From the NCBI GenBank assembly GCA_050084985.1, contig JBITNC010000001.1:175584001-175648000 (forward strand): a stretch of DNA of 64,000 nt, in the 5' to 3' direction. Below the pieces are notes generated by a model. The model was not told the origin of the DNA, ran no database searches, and saw nothing but the letters and a program-made list of their open reading frames with translations. The position numbers were made by a program, and so were the translations under genes. Below are positions 48,993 to 60,309 of the stretch, in pieces (position 1 is the first letter of the stretch; each line of letters opens with the position of its first letter). The stretch comes from Nageia nagi. Its lineage: Eukaryota; Pinophyta.

Positions 48993-49556
48993 TGATAGTT
49001 ATAATAAGATCAAAATAGCCCATATACATTTAATAGAGCACAAATGAAATGAATTAGGATACAAATATGAGATAATGAAAACTTTAAAATAATAGTAATA
49101 GATTTCATAAATACATCAATAGTCATTATACAAGTATTGAGATTACAAAGTTCTCATTCATAACTAAAAAAAAATTATCTCACTACAAGAAACTATAAAC
49201 ACACAACTCAATATGACTATTGTACAAAATTCAAGAAGAAAAACTATTGTAGTTATAACCTACATGATGCATATGTAATTTATTACAACAAGAATGTGCT
49301 CGAAACTAATGAGAAACAACTAAAAATAGTAATAAATAATACCAAGAATATTCACAAATGAATCTTTCGATAAAATAGGATAGCATTTAGGTAGCTTCTT
49401 ATAAACATCATAATGTTTCAAAAATATTTAGGTCATTCCAAAATATGGTAGAATTTAAAGTTAAAATGCATAAGGATGATTATTTGATTAGAAAAATCAT
49501 AAAAATATGACATGTTGAGGTCATATATTCAAATTAAATGTGATAAATTCTCAACA
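48993..49556 (-). repeat. LTR shared by two copia copies in tandem
   Basis: 564 bp, ends TGATAGTT ... TCTCAACA. On its left is a primer site and gag, as for a 5' LTR. On its right is a polypurine tract and RNase H, as for a 3' LTR. A single LTR flanked this way marks a tandem LTR-internal-LTR-internal arrangement. Confidence 0.8.
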
Positions 49557-49947
49557 TTCTCTCCCTTGATGTTGAGAGGGTTAACTAGTGAGTCTCTTAG
49601 CATCAAAAACTAAACCTTTGTAACATCCTTTGTGAATATATTTTCTAATTACTCCTTGGGATTACAATATTAAAGCTCAATCTCTTTCTTCTCCACCATG
49701 TCATGAATGAAATGATACTTCAATTCAAAGTATTTTGACATGTTATGGTGGACTAGATTATGTTCCAAATGAATGATACTTTAGTTATTACACCAATCTC
49801 CTCCAAAATATTTCTAAGCCATAATGCTTGTGCTCCTAATGGAGTAAGGGCAATATACTCAACTTTATAAGAGGAAAGTCTTATTGATCCTTGTTTATTT
49901 GAGCACTAAGTGATTAGTCATGTAATAAGTGAGAAATAATTTACATT
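49557..49947 (-). pseudogene. Copia RNase H end of the upstream tandem copy
   Basis: Homologous to 21,533-21,940 (polypurine tract, then the C-terminal RNase H region on the minus strand). Homology stops at 49,947, where the two copies diverge abruptly after GAGAAATAATTT, so a later event truncated it. Confidence 0.8.
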
Positions 49948-50749
49948 GGTGTTTACACCTAAAAAGGAATTTTCATTTAATTAAAATACCCTTTTAGGTA
50001 TCTAAAATAATACTAAATAAATGCTCTTTTCCATGTAAATTTCAAATACCTTTATGTTTTATGGTAACAGGTTGGCTTAGCATCACAATAAGCCAAATGA
50101 GGAGCCTTAGCACTAAACCTATTACCTATAAAGGTGGAAGAGTTGTGCATGGTCAAAAAAATGACATGCCATAATTTTGAATCCTTAATAGGTGGAAATA
50201 TACTTATGTCAATATTGATCGGTGTTTCTTAATGTCACCTATCATCTCTAGATTTTTTTATGCTTTGAGCTTTACATTCCTGCAATCTTGCATCCCTTTA
50301 TGAGTGAGATTTCATACATTGAAGGTGGGATGATGACATTGAGTAAAAGGGTGAGGTATTTTGAAATAGTAACCAAGCAACATTGCTAGGATTCTGGCAC
50401 TACCACTAGGTTGACATCAAATTGGTGGTTCTATATTTGGGGAAGTTCATTTTTTATCCTCTTTCAATCAAATTTTTCCTCCATTCATCATCACAAATAA
50501 AGTATTGGTTTGTATATTTCATAAATTTGATTTTGATAGGTCAATATCAATTAGGTCATTATCATATTTGATGTAATTGATTTCTTATTATTTCATAGTT
50601 AATTATCAAATTCAATTATTATATAAATAACCTCAAGAATTATTATTTTGGTTATAAAAACTAGTTATCAATGTGTGAACTTAATATTTGTTATTTTTTT
50701 ACTTTAATTTATATATTTTATGGATTCTAACTAATTTTACAAAATACCT
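49948..50749. other. Unassigned segment between copia and the second gag/PMD relic
   Basis: Begins TGTTTACACC at 49,952, which has the look of an LTR end (compare the inverted end of the gypsy LTR, TGTTTACA). No partner or full LTR could be defined. Confidence 0.35.
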
Positions 50750-51450
50750 AGTATGGGGGATCCAATGAAGCTAGAGACCCTAGAGAGGTTGCAAGATTAG
50801 ATTTGATCCAACTAGGATAATGAGCTCCTAAATGTGGCTAGACTATATGATTTTGCCATTACTAGCCATAACCAAATTGACTTTATATTACTTATGGTAT
50901 TAATTGAGCATTGAGATCTAGATTCTAATAGGTTTCACATCTCTACCGATGAGAATAATGTTACACTACTAGACATGTATCCGATTTGACACTTACCTAT
51001 TCGAGGGAGGCTAGTTTCTCACACCTCAATTAGTGACTAGCTTGAGAAGGATACACTATCTTATTGGTTTATAAGCAACAAATATTATGATTAGGAGCAT
51101 CAAGTAACTTATCTATACATAGCATGTCACTATGAACTACAAGTGAGGAACCTCCTATTACTTATTGCTTCCATTATTGTTGTGTTCTTATGTCCAAATA
51201 AGAACAATTTAGTTTTTGCATTAGGTTTGGTAAGGATTATGAGAGATATATGTACCAAGGATACTTCTTATGCATGGGGGACATGCATTTTATCTCAACT
51301 TGATTAGGATTTACATCACATAATCACAATGGGTAAATTCAATGTTACTGTGGTACATCCATCATTGCATTAGGTCTAGGTGTACAAGCACATAGTCATG
51401 TTTAGGTCCATTATACTTACTAGGTCCCTACATCTATTAGAGAAATAATA
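50750..51450 (+). pseudogene. Plant mobile domain relic in the second gypsy element
   Basis: The plus strand reads LIEHXDLDSNRFH, then LPIRGRLV, then GKFNVTVVHPSLHQVQVYKHI. It is the same PMD subfamily as the copy at 42-44 kb (shared WDL-x-SN-x-FH and LPIRG-x-LV). Only the middle of the domain survives, and stops again fall at Q or W positions. It lies beside, and antisense to, a gypsy gag on the minus strand. Confidence 0.7.
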
Positions 51451-51559
51451 TTGAAAATAACTTGGATTACTTACCATTTCGGTGTATCTCTTAGGTTATT
51501 GATTTGCCCATGGTAGAGGATCTATGAAAATTCCAAGTTGGCCATTATCAACATGGACA

Positions 51560-53760
51560 GGGTCAACATCACTCTCTTCTTATTTTGGATTATCATCTAT
51601 TTGGATAACCTTTTTATCAATGAGATCCTATATAATATTTCTTAATTCCTTACAATTTTTTGTTAGGTACCTTGACATTTTATGATAATTACCAAATTCT
51701 TCATATCTATAATTTTTAGGGACACCATTTTAAAAATGATGTTGAACTATTTTTGGAAGCTTAACAAGATCCTTATCTACTAAAATATTTAGAATATTAT
51801 CAACACTTTCATTTAACTTTGTAAACTTTCATTTAGGTGGAAATAACTTTTTACCAATGCTTACCGTTGTTGCCATTTGTGTTGATGTATAATTTTTTTT
51901 CCTTTGTATTGTTGAATTTTTGAAGCTCTTTATAGTTTTGCAAGATATAAGGCTATTTTTAAGCAATTTACCAATCATATTTATCAAAGAGATATCATCA
52001 TGATCAAGCACCTCTAATTTAAACATAGGTAATGAAGCAACTACAAAAGTATCTTTTAAATCTTATTCAGTAGCAGTAATTCTATTTGCAACTTTCTTTT
52101 ACATTTTTACAAAATCAATTAATGATTTTCCTTATACTTTCTTAACATTTATAAATATTTAAATTCAATCCTATCTTTCAAATGTTATATTTTAAATTAG
52201 TAATGAATTATAAAATAAGATCTTCATATTTATCAATTTCTTTTCAGGAATAGAAAAATACTACTTCAATTCATCATATTTCAAACTACTTGAAAATAAT
52301 TTAACAAGCATTCAAGATCATGGACAAATTTGATAGGTTATTCTTGAAATTTTCTAACATGCATTTTTTAGATCTTGAAAACTATCAAATTTTGTAAACT
52401 TAATGCTCTTTTTACCAATCAAAATTGTAGAAGCAATCCTACCACTCAAAGGATGTTTCAAACAAGATAAGAAATCATCATCATCATCATTATAAAATGC
52501 TTTTTTTATTTTTATTTTTTTCAATTCTTTCTTATAATTGAGAGTTAGAATTAAGAGAAGTCACAAAAGCGCATTGTGTAACTAAGGATTGAATAACAGT
52601 TGTGTTTAAGGTAACACTATGGGTTGTGAAGTAGAAGATGATATTAAAGGATGGCTAGTTTTAGGGGATAGTGGTGGGGATTATGGAGGAACAATATTAG
52701 TATGTGGAATAGGTATTTGAGCTATTTTTCTTAGTTCATCTTCTTTTAATTTTAGGAAGGGATCAATTCTATTAATTTTTTGTTCCTCTATGTTATCTAA
52801 TAATTCAATAATCAAATATAGTTGTTTGTTATCGATGGTTTTTTGAAAGGTATCCAACTCTTATGACTCTATTAGAATGTCAATTTTAATTTGATGTTCC
52901 TCTTAAGTCCAATTAGATTTCTTTTTATAATCCTTATTAATTAAAGCATTAATTTGATCATGTACATTTTTTGATTCCTCAATTTCAGTCAAGATATTCT
53001 TAGCATTAGATCATGGCAGATGTAATTATCAAAAATATTTATTTCAAGTTGTTCGAGAATATCTACTAAGGTTTCAAAGCTTCTTTTTTATATATAGTGA
53101 TATCTACATTCTACACTATTTTCAAAGCTTCAAGAGGTACTATTTTTGCATTGTGCATGATGTGTGAATAGTTCGACATGGTATCAATGCTCTACTTTTT
53201 ATTGACAAACATCCTCTATTTTGATAAACTTGCATCCTCATATTGAAACAAAGAATTTGACGATAGTAGGTTGATGGGATCTTATTCTAATAACTCATAT
53301 TTTATCAAAATATTCATACTAGCTTCAACATGATTAGTAACAAAATATTCCATTTTATTAGTATGAGACATTAGTTCCATTATAGATCTATTATTTGCAA
53401 GAATAATATCTAGATCATTATTCTTAGATTAATTTTTAGATGTATCAGTAGAGCTTCCTTGATTTACACTTTGAAAATCACCATCAATAAAGTCTATATT
53501 AAACTTATTAGGGGTTTGACCAATGATGTTCATATGATAGCTATAATTTACAGATTCAAAATCACCTCTATCAGTTACTATTCCATCATGTGGATGAGGT
53601 TCCCAAAATTTAGGAGATATATCAAAGTTAATCTTGGTATTTCTTCTAATTTTATCAAAATGAACCTTTCCTCTAGAAACCTTAGGTTGCTCTTTAATGA
53701 AAAACATCTTTGGGATATAAGCATCATAAATGCTAGTTTTATCATTTTAGTGGGCTACTA
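51560..53760 (-). pseudogene. Second Ty3/gypsy gag relic
   Basis: On the minus strand the N-terminal part is a 93-codon frame (53,429-53,707). Next comes a Retrotrans_gag-like core with SIKFTKFDSFQD, LVKLFSSSLK and YFSIPEK (52,200-52,420), then KKVANRITATE and DTFVVASLPMFKLEVLDHDD (about 52,000-52,100). A damaged zinc-knuckle region ends NIIQDLIDKKVIQID (about 51,620-51,700). The protein is more diverged than the 39.7-kb gag. I see no pol between it and the PMD relic. LTRs could not be delimited. Confidence 0.7.
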
Positions 53761-53851
53761 CTCTAATGATAAGAGGTAAGGGGAGAAAGAGTAGTGCAAA
53801 TGGATTCATGACTCTCTAAAGAAGGATGCCTTAGGTGGATGACCTAGGTGT

Positions 53852-53872
53852 GTAGGATTTGTCAGGTTTACC
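53852..53872 (-). promoter_or_regulatory. Possible primer binding site of the second gypsy element
   Basis: The minus strand reads TGGTAAACCTGAC, close to TGGTGAACCCGAT of the first gypsy element. It is preceded by ACATTTC, as an LTR end would be. Suggests the 5' LTR starts near 53,876, but no matching 3' LTR was found. Confidence 0.4.
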
Positions 53873-53875
53873 AGA

Positions 53876-56353
53876 AATGTAGACCTATATTATATAAATG
53901 ATATTATAAACATAAAATATGTTTACTAAGATGACACTTATTCAAATATAATGATAAATAAATTAAAAGTGTTCACTTGATTATGATAAGAAAATCCTTA
54001 AAGTATGATGATTGTATACAGTTGATAATGAATCATGTAAATTAACATCCACACCTCTCTTATTTGTAGTTATGGATCTCAAGAATTAATAATCACAATG
54101 TGGGTAGCATGCAAATGTTAAGGCATCCATGCTTTAAAACTTGCAGAATCAAGTCACATGCAAAATATAGCATGTGATAGAAGCTTAGAACATAATAGAT
54201 CATGGAATAGGTGGCATATAGAGACACGATAAGTGAGGCACTATCGATGTATAGATAACCAACTATTAGAGAAATCCGATAGGAATGTTAGCCTCCAACT
54301 CCTCCATTTATAATTACAAGAACATAGAAAATAATAAAATTTGACTCATAGCAATACTACTAATCTTTGTTGTATTTAAGATAGTTTAAAATATGAACCA
54401 TGATGAATAATATTGCATTTAATATAACATATCGCATTGCATTATACTATTAACTTTATCTTGACATATATAATTATTGCTTGTAATTATTAAAGGAGTC
54501 TAAAATATGATTTATTAAATAATTGATAAATCATTTTTAGGCATCTATATATATAACATAATTTCTAGCATTTCTATTTTAATCCATTCATGCTTCTCTA
54601 TGATACTTCGGATTGTAACAATCTAGCTTCCTACTTGCTATTGTATAATTTTGCATTATAAATAATAATCATTTTTCCAAATATATTTTCAAGTAACCAT
54701 ATTTTATTATTTTATTTACTTAAAATTGAAGGATGCGACTTTGGGAAAAAAATTCTTCAATGATTACAATTTCCATGAAATATAATCTATGAAAATATTA
54801 AAATCTTGATTCATTAAGTGAAACCTACAAAATGTAATGCTTTGATATTGATATTATTAGAGAAATATAATTAACCACACATCAATTTAAAAAAAAAATA
54901 AACACAGAGTGACTCAAATTTTATAGTATGTTTGTGCAGAAACTTTGACAATAATTATTAGTGAACCTCATTAATCTCTATTAATAGTTATGATGATACT
55001 TATTTATATTTAATTTTTTTTATCTATTTGATGAATGGTAGAATATTATTGATGCTAACATAAATGATCAATATGGATCATTTAGTTTTTTTTCAATATT
55101 AATAATTATGAAAACATTAAAATCTTAAGTTAACATCTAAAAATATAAATTGAAAAAATATAATCATACCTATGAAATAATCTAAGCTTAAAGAAAATAT
55201 ATCTATTATAAAATTAAATTCTTTAATAAGTATAAAATTAAAATTTTAATATTTTTAAATTAAAAATTAAAATTATTATAAACTTCCCATTATCAATATC
55301 GATTGTAGGAGATATTTATAACTTAAAGCATATCAAACATTATATATAAAATAAAGAAGATAAAAAAATGTAATAAATATAATTTATATTAAAAAGATAT
55401 ATATAGGATGTAATTTAATATAATTTATATTTATCAAACAGACATTCTTACAGTGGCAACCGATGAGACATTCCTACACTGGCAGCAGATTAACCTGCTT
55501 AATCTCTACGAACGATGTGAATTGGTTGCTGTAGTTGATATATATATAGATGATTTTTTTTTTTTAATATCTTTTTAAAATACATTGGTTTATACAATCT
55601 ATCAAAGTTTGTGTAGAAGAAAATATATAGTGATTAAGTATTTAAATGGTAAAATATTATTATGTAATCTTTTGGTTTATAAATACATTTTAATTTTAAG
55701 TAATTGGAATATTAAAATATTGTTTGTTAATATTTTATTTATTTTTTTAAATAAAAGATAAATTAATTAATTAATTTAATTATTATTTTTATATTTTAAA
55801 TATTAGAATATTGTTTGTTATTATTTTTATTGTATTTAAATTATATAATTTATTTAATTCATTGTTATCTTTTTTATATAATTAGATTGTTATTTTTATA
55901 TATTTGAAACATAGAATATTATTTATTAATAATTCATTTTTCATTTTAAATTTTATTTTAATAATGTTTAATGATATTAATATATTATTTAACATGTAAT
56001 ATACTAATTTCTTGAAAATATATGTAAGATATCTAAGCTAATAGTTAAATTTTAATAATTCTATTTTTTATATACTTGAAATATTAGGATAATATTGAAA
56101 ATTATTTAATTCTTCATATTAAATTAATATTCAAGGGGTTAAAGGTCTCGCAGGTGAAATTACAATTTGAAATTAATAAATAGAAGAAGAAAGAAAACTA
56201 TGAAGAGCAGAATATCAAAATATTATAGATGAATTTATCTTTAATTCATAGAATGTGTTGAATATTGGTAATGTATTGCATTGTTATTTTATTTTTTGAT
56301 GAATTTTAAATCTCTTCATATTACAATCCAATAATCACATGAGCACGGATGCC
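53876..56353. other. Very AT-rich sequence; small GC-richer island at 55,441-55,540
   Basis: The left part may include the second gypsy element's LTR. At 55,441-55,490 two 26-bp-spaced copies of GACATTCYTACASTGGCARC stand out in otherwise nearly pure AT sequence. No gene recognised. Confidence 0.45.
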
Positions 56354-56513
56354 ACTAGCTTTGATATTATCTCTTATATATCAAAAAAATTGAGAGATAT
56401 CATTCCCAGGAACCTATCTCATTTCTTAGTATTGCTATATCTAAGATAGGTATCTTAGAAATGATATCTCTTGATATTTTTTTTTATATATAAAGGGTTA
56501 TATCAAAGCTAGT
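56354..56513. mobile_element. Small hairpin (MITE-like) element, 160 bp
   Basis: The ends ACTAGCTTTGATAT and ATATCAAAGCTAGT are perfect inverted repeats. The arms remain complementary (with gaps) through GAGAGATATCATT for about 50 bp each side. No target duplication was convincing. Confidence 0.75.
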
Positions 56514-59500
56514 ATGGGTATAACATCATTGTCTATGGAATAGTTATCTAAACATATATGCTTAACAATAGGGACTATGACTACAAGTTACCCTTACCTA
56601 GTAACTACATTTATATCGATTGCTATCCCTATTTGATAACATGTAAAGGGATATGGAACACTAACTTGCCCATACATATCACTTAGGTACCATGGGAGCC
56701 ATGGATATTTTGGTTATCATAGGTCAATAATATCCTTAGTGATTTGTTTACATCTAATTATTTTATTAAATAATTATTTAAAAGAAAAATCATCCATAAT
56801 ACCGTCCCAAAAGATATTTAGCACTAAGCCAAATATCAGATCTCTATATTTAGTTGCTTGCTAAAATACAAACCATGATGTATAATATATTCTAATCATC
56901 TTCAAATATAAATAATTAAATATTAAATAAATCACATTTCATAAATAATCACATTTTACATAAAACCAAATAAATATAATTCCATGTATTACTTACTAAA
57001 ACTTGAAAATAAAGTCATTACATTTAAACATTGGTAAATAATAATCTCAAGTGTGCTCGAGAAGAAATCATAGAATATAATCAATAGTGTCTCAAAATAA
57101 AAGTCCCACATGCATGACCCAACAATAAGAATATTACTTTATAAGTACATTACTACAAAAGGATAGTAATAAATTTTAAGTACCACCAATAGATTGTTAC
57201 TCCTTGCAAGAGAATATGGTATAAAATGATCCTTATAGATTGAATATTTTAGTATAATGATTTCTTGTATTTTACCAAAGATTCAGCATAACTTTATTTT
57301 TTGTCTAATTTTCTTTACTTAAAGTGTTAGACAAATCTTGCAATCAATACACGCCAGTATTTAAATATCTGGAAAATTTGAAATTAATCATAAGTCAAAG
57401 CATCATGAATAATGAATTCAAACACATGACTTTATTTCCTAAGTCAATTATCCAATCATAAGTATACATAGCCTTTTATAATTCTTGAACCAAGATTATC
57501 TCAACATAATTTAGACTTCTTATTTATCTTCTTCGATAAACTACCTTTCATGTATTTCTCAAATTGTTCACCAAATATTACTATTTATTATGAGATATCT
57601 ACTAACCATATTTCATAAATATTTTTGTATATTCATTTTGTCATTCATAAATTAATATCATGTGGATACCATATTTTATTTTATCTTGTATCATTACTCA
57701 ATATCCTCACGGCATCGTTTAATGATCTTTTTGTATTTATTTGGACATCTCTAAATAGATTCTTTATTCATTACAATAATCCCTAAGTTAAATCTATTAC
57801 TTTAGTAGGTGTGTTTATCGTAATCATTATTGCAAATAATACTTGTATATCACTTCAATTTTATAGTAATAAATAAGTACCAAACTTTTAATGATACTCA
57901 TCAACTAGTGTATCAACTTGTTTCCATAATTCTATCATTCATTTGAAACTAAATTCTTGTAATATTATTCACACTACTTAGGTTTAAGCATTTAGTTCAT
58001 TATCATACATCACCTAATGTACTCTTATGACCCATTTCCATTATTAGATCTTGATCATGAGTTCTATTTACTTATTCACATATTCTATTATAATGTTCTT
58101 ATCATTATACACATTGACATGTCTTTGAAATTCCATGAATACTTCATGAATGTAATATTTAACAAGTAGTTCAATACAAGTCCTAATTTTTTTATTAGGT
58201 ATTAATAATAATTTACAAATAATTCTTCTTATGGAAATATGAACATTTAAAATTATACTGTTATATACACCATATAGTTCACCATATTCATAATACCTTC
58301 ACATAAATGTAATATCCAATAAGTGACCCTTACAATATAGAGTACATAAGCTTTTGAGTTCTTTTAAGGGAACATATAATTTCAATATTTATCTAATTCC
58401 TAAGTTGTAAATATCTCAATATATAACACATACATATTTTCTTGAAGCACACTTTAATTCCATCTCATTAAAACTATGAAGAACAAGGATAAGTGGAGGT
58501 TTGCTAATTATATATGGTGCAATAACCTCTTAAATAATTACATCAAATATCAAGATACAATAAAAATATGTTTCAGGCCTTCAAATATCTTCATCACTCT
58601 ACCTATCTCCATGGTTTAAGCATCCATCAAGTGAATCTAATACTCATACGTATTAGGTAATAATAATTGTTTAAGAGTTTTGTAAGGATCAGGATAGCTC
58701 TTAGCATGTAATGAAATGCATACTACCCTAGATGCTTCAACAATTATTACACCATCCTAATATCCCAAATCATCATAATAAGAGTTCAACATGGCAATAT
58801 TCTATCAATGCATTGAACAAGCATTCATACATAACTCCATTCTTGATCTCAAGAGGGTCAAGATCACACTTAAGGATTAGCTCTCTTCCTTGATCTTGGA
58901 GCACAACAATAAAGAAGATGGTTTCAATCGTAAATAACATCACATAATCCATTATTTAAATAAATATTCAAAACTTTATTTCTTATCAAATAATTTGGAT
59001 ATCATCTTCACCAAGATGTCAACTATCATTTTTATCCACATTTTAAACAAAAAGGTTTAAATTATTATTTTATAAATCTAAATTAAAAATATATATAATG
59101 TGTATTGATGGTCTATATTTTTAATGGGTCCCTAATAAACCCAACATTTAAAACTTTAGCTTGTATTACGATCATTATATTTATATTTGACTAGTATTAA
59201 TTATCAATATCTACTCAACCAAAATAAGAGTGAGGGAAACTGTATTAAGTATATAATATTTAAAATAAAATAATGAAACTCATCCACTTGTAGCTAACAT
59301 GACCCCAAGGAGGATGGATGCCATTTATACCTAGATTAAGAAATGTCAAGAGGGTGGCCAATAATTTGAGTAACATACAATATAGTTCATGCATATGTCC
59401 AACACTTACAAGGTGATCAAGAGTAAGGGTGAATTAAAAATAAATGAAACTCATCAAGAATAGCCAACATGACGAGGATGATAAACATCATTACTCCTAG

Positions 59501-59738
59501 AAAGGAGAAACATTAGGAGGACGATCATCGCCTTGGGACCAAAAAAAGGGTGGTAAACCCAATGATCCTATGCTTACACTCAAAAATAGTTTGAATTCCA
59601 TAATGAATCAAAGCTTAACACTTTCCTAGAAGTAAATGTAGGGTATGAAAGAACAAATCAAAATAATATTTTAATTGCCTTCAGTAATTAATAGAAAGGT
59701 ATATCTGATATGTATGTTGTCATTAATTTTTTGACTTT
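56514..59738. other. AT-rich sequence, nothing coding
   Basis: Only a loose duplicated segment is visible: GAAACTCATC followed by AGCTAACATGACC (about 59,275) and a related copy near 59,447. Confidence 0.5.
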
Positions 59739-60147
59739 AAGTGATAAACCCATCAAGTTTATCAACTTACATATTCATTGGATATGGTGAGGCTGACTTA
59801 TTTTATGATAGCAATCATCAGAATAGTTTAGTTGATAAACATGTCAGGTTTATCAACATGAAGAAATGTTGATAAACTCGATAGGTTTATTAGTAAAAAA
59901 TGCCTAAAAAAATTCTAAGTGTCAAATTCATAAAATACTTATTAGCATTTGAACATGCACCATTTGTTTGAAAATTGGATGCCTTAACCACTATGGTATA
60001 ATGTCAATAATGAAACTTATGGCTACAATTTTATTTTGTATACCATCATATGATAAACCAACATCTACATGTTGTTTATCGGAAAAAGTGGGATCCATGA
60101 ACTATTTGCTGAAAAAAGGTAGTGATAAACTTGATGGATTTATCAAT
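59739..60147. repeat. Four dispersed 27-bp imperfect palindromes
   Basis: GTGATAAAC/GTTGATAAAC, a 7-9-base spacer and GTTTATCAAC/GTTTATTAG occur at 59,739, 59,831, 59,869 and 60,121. Arms are conserved while spacers vary. Confidence 0.7.
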
Positions 60148-60158
60148 AAGGTCAAATG

Positions 60159-60309
60159 ATCAACTAAAACCTATGAGATAGTTATGCATTACATTTATTT
60201 GTTCCCAATATCTTTGCTGTCAATGTAGGATCTTTGTGACACACTAACAAGCATCTTCCTTTTAAGCGGTCACCATAATGCATAACTATCCTATAGGTTG
60301 TAGTTGACC
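60159..60309. mobile_element. Small hairpin (MITE-like) element, about 151 bp
   Basis: The left arm ATCAACTAAAACCTATGAGA and the inverted right arm GTCAACTACAACCTATAGGA match, continuing through TAGTTATGCATTA. The loop is about 80 bp with no coding content. Confidence 0.75.

Larger units (their letters stand above)
20966..49556 (-). mobile_element. Ty1/copia retrotransposon split by a CACTA insertion
   Basis: On the minus strand the order is 5' LTR (49,556-48,993), initiator-Met primer site, gag, protease, integrase, RT start (to 46,762), then the CACTA insertion, then the rest of RT, RNase H, polypurine tract and 3' LTR (21,532-20,966). Removing the CACTA plus one 3-bp target duplication leaves about 4.7 kb, a normal copia length. 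The codons across the joint then read K-W-V-Y-K-T, the expected RT sequence. The two LTRs differ at roughly a fifth of positions by eye, so this is the oldest layer of the nest. All coding parts carry stops. Confidence 0.85.

Noticed and set aside
49952-50390. LTR of the second gypsy element starting TGTTTACACC
   Set aside because: Only about eight bases match the expected end, and no partner or polypurine tract was found.
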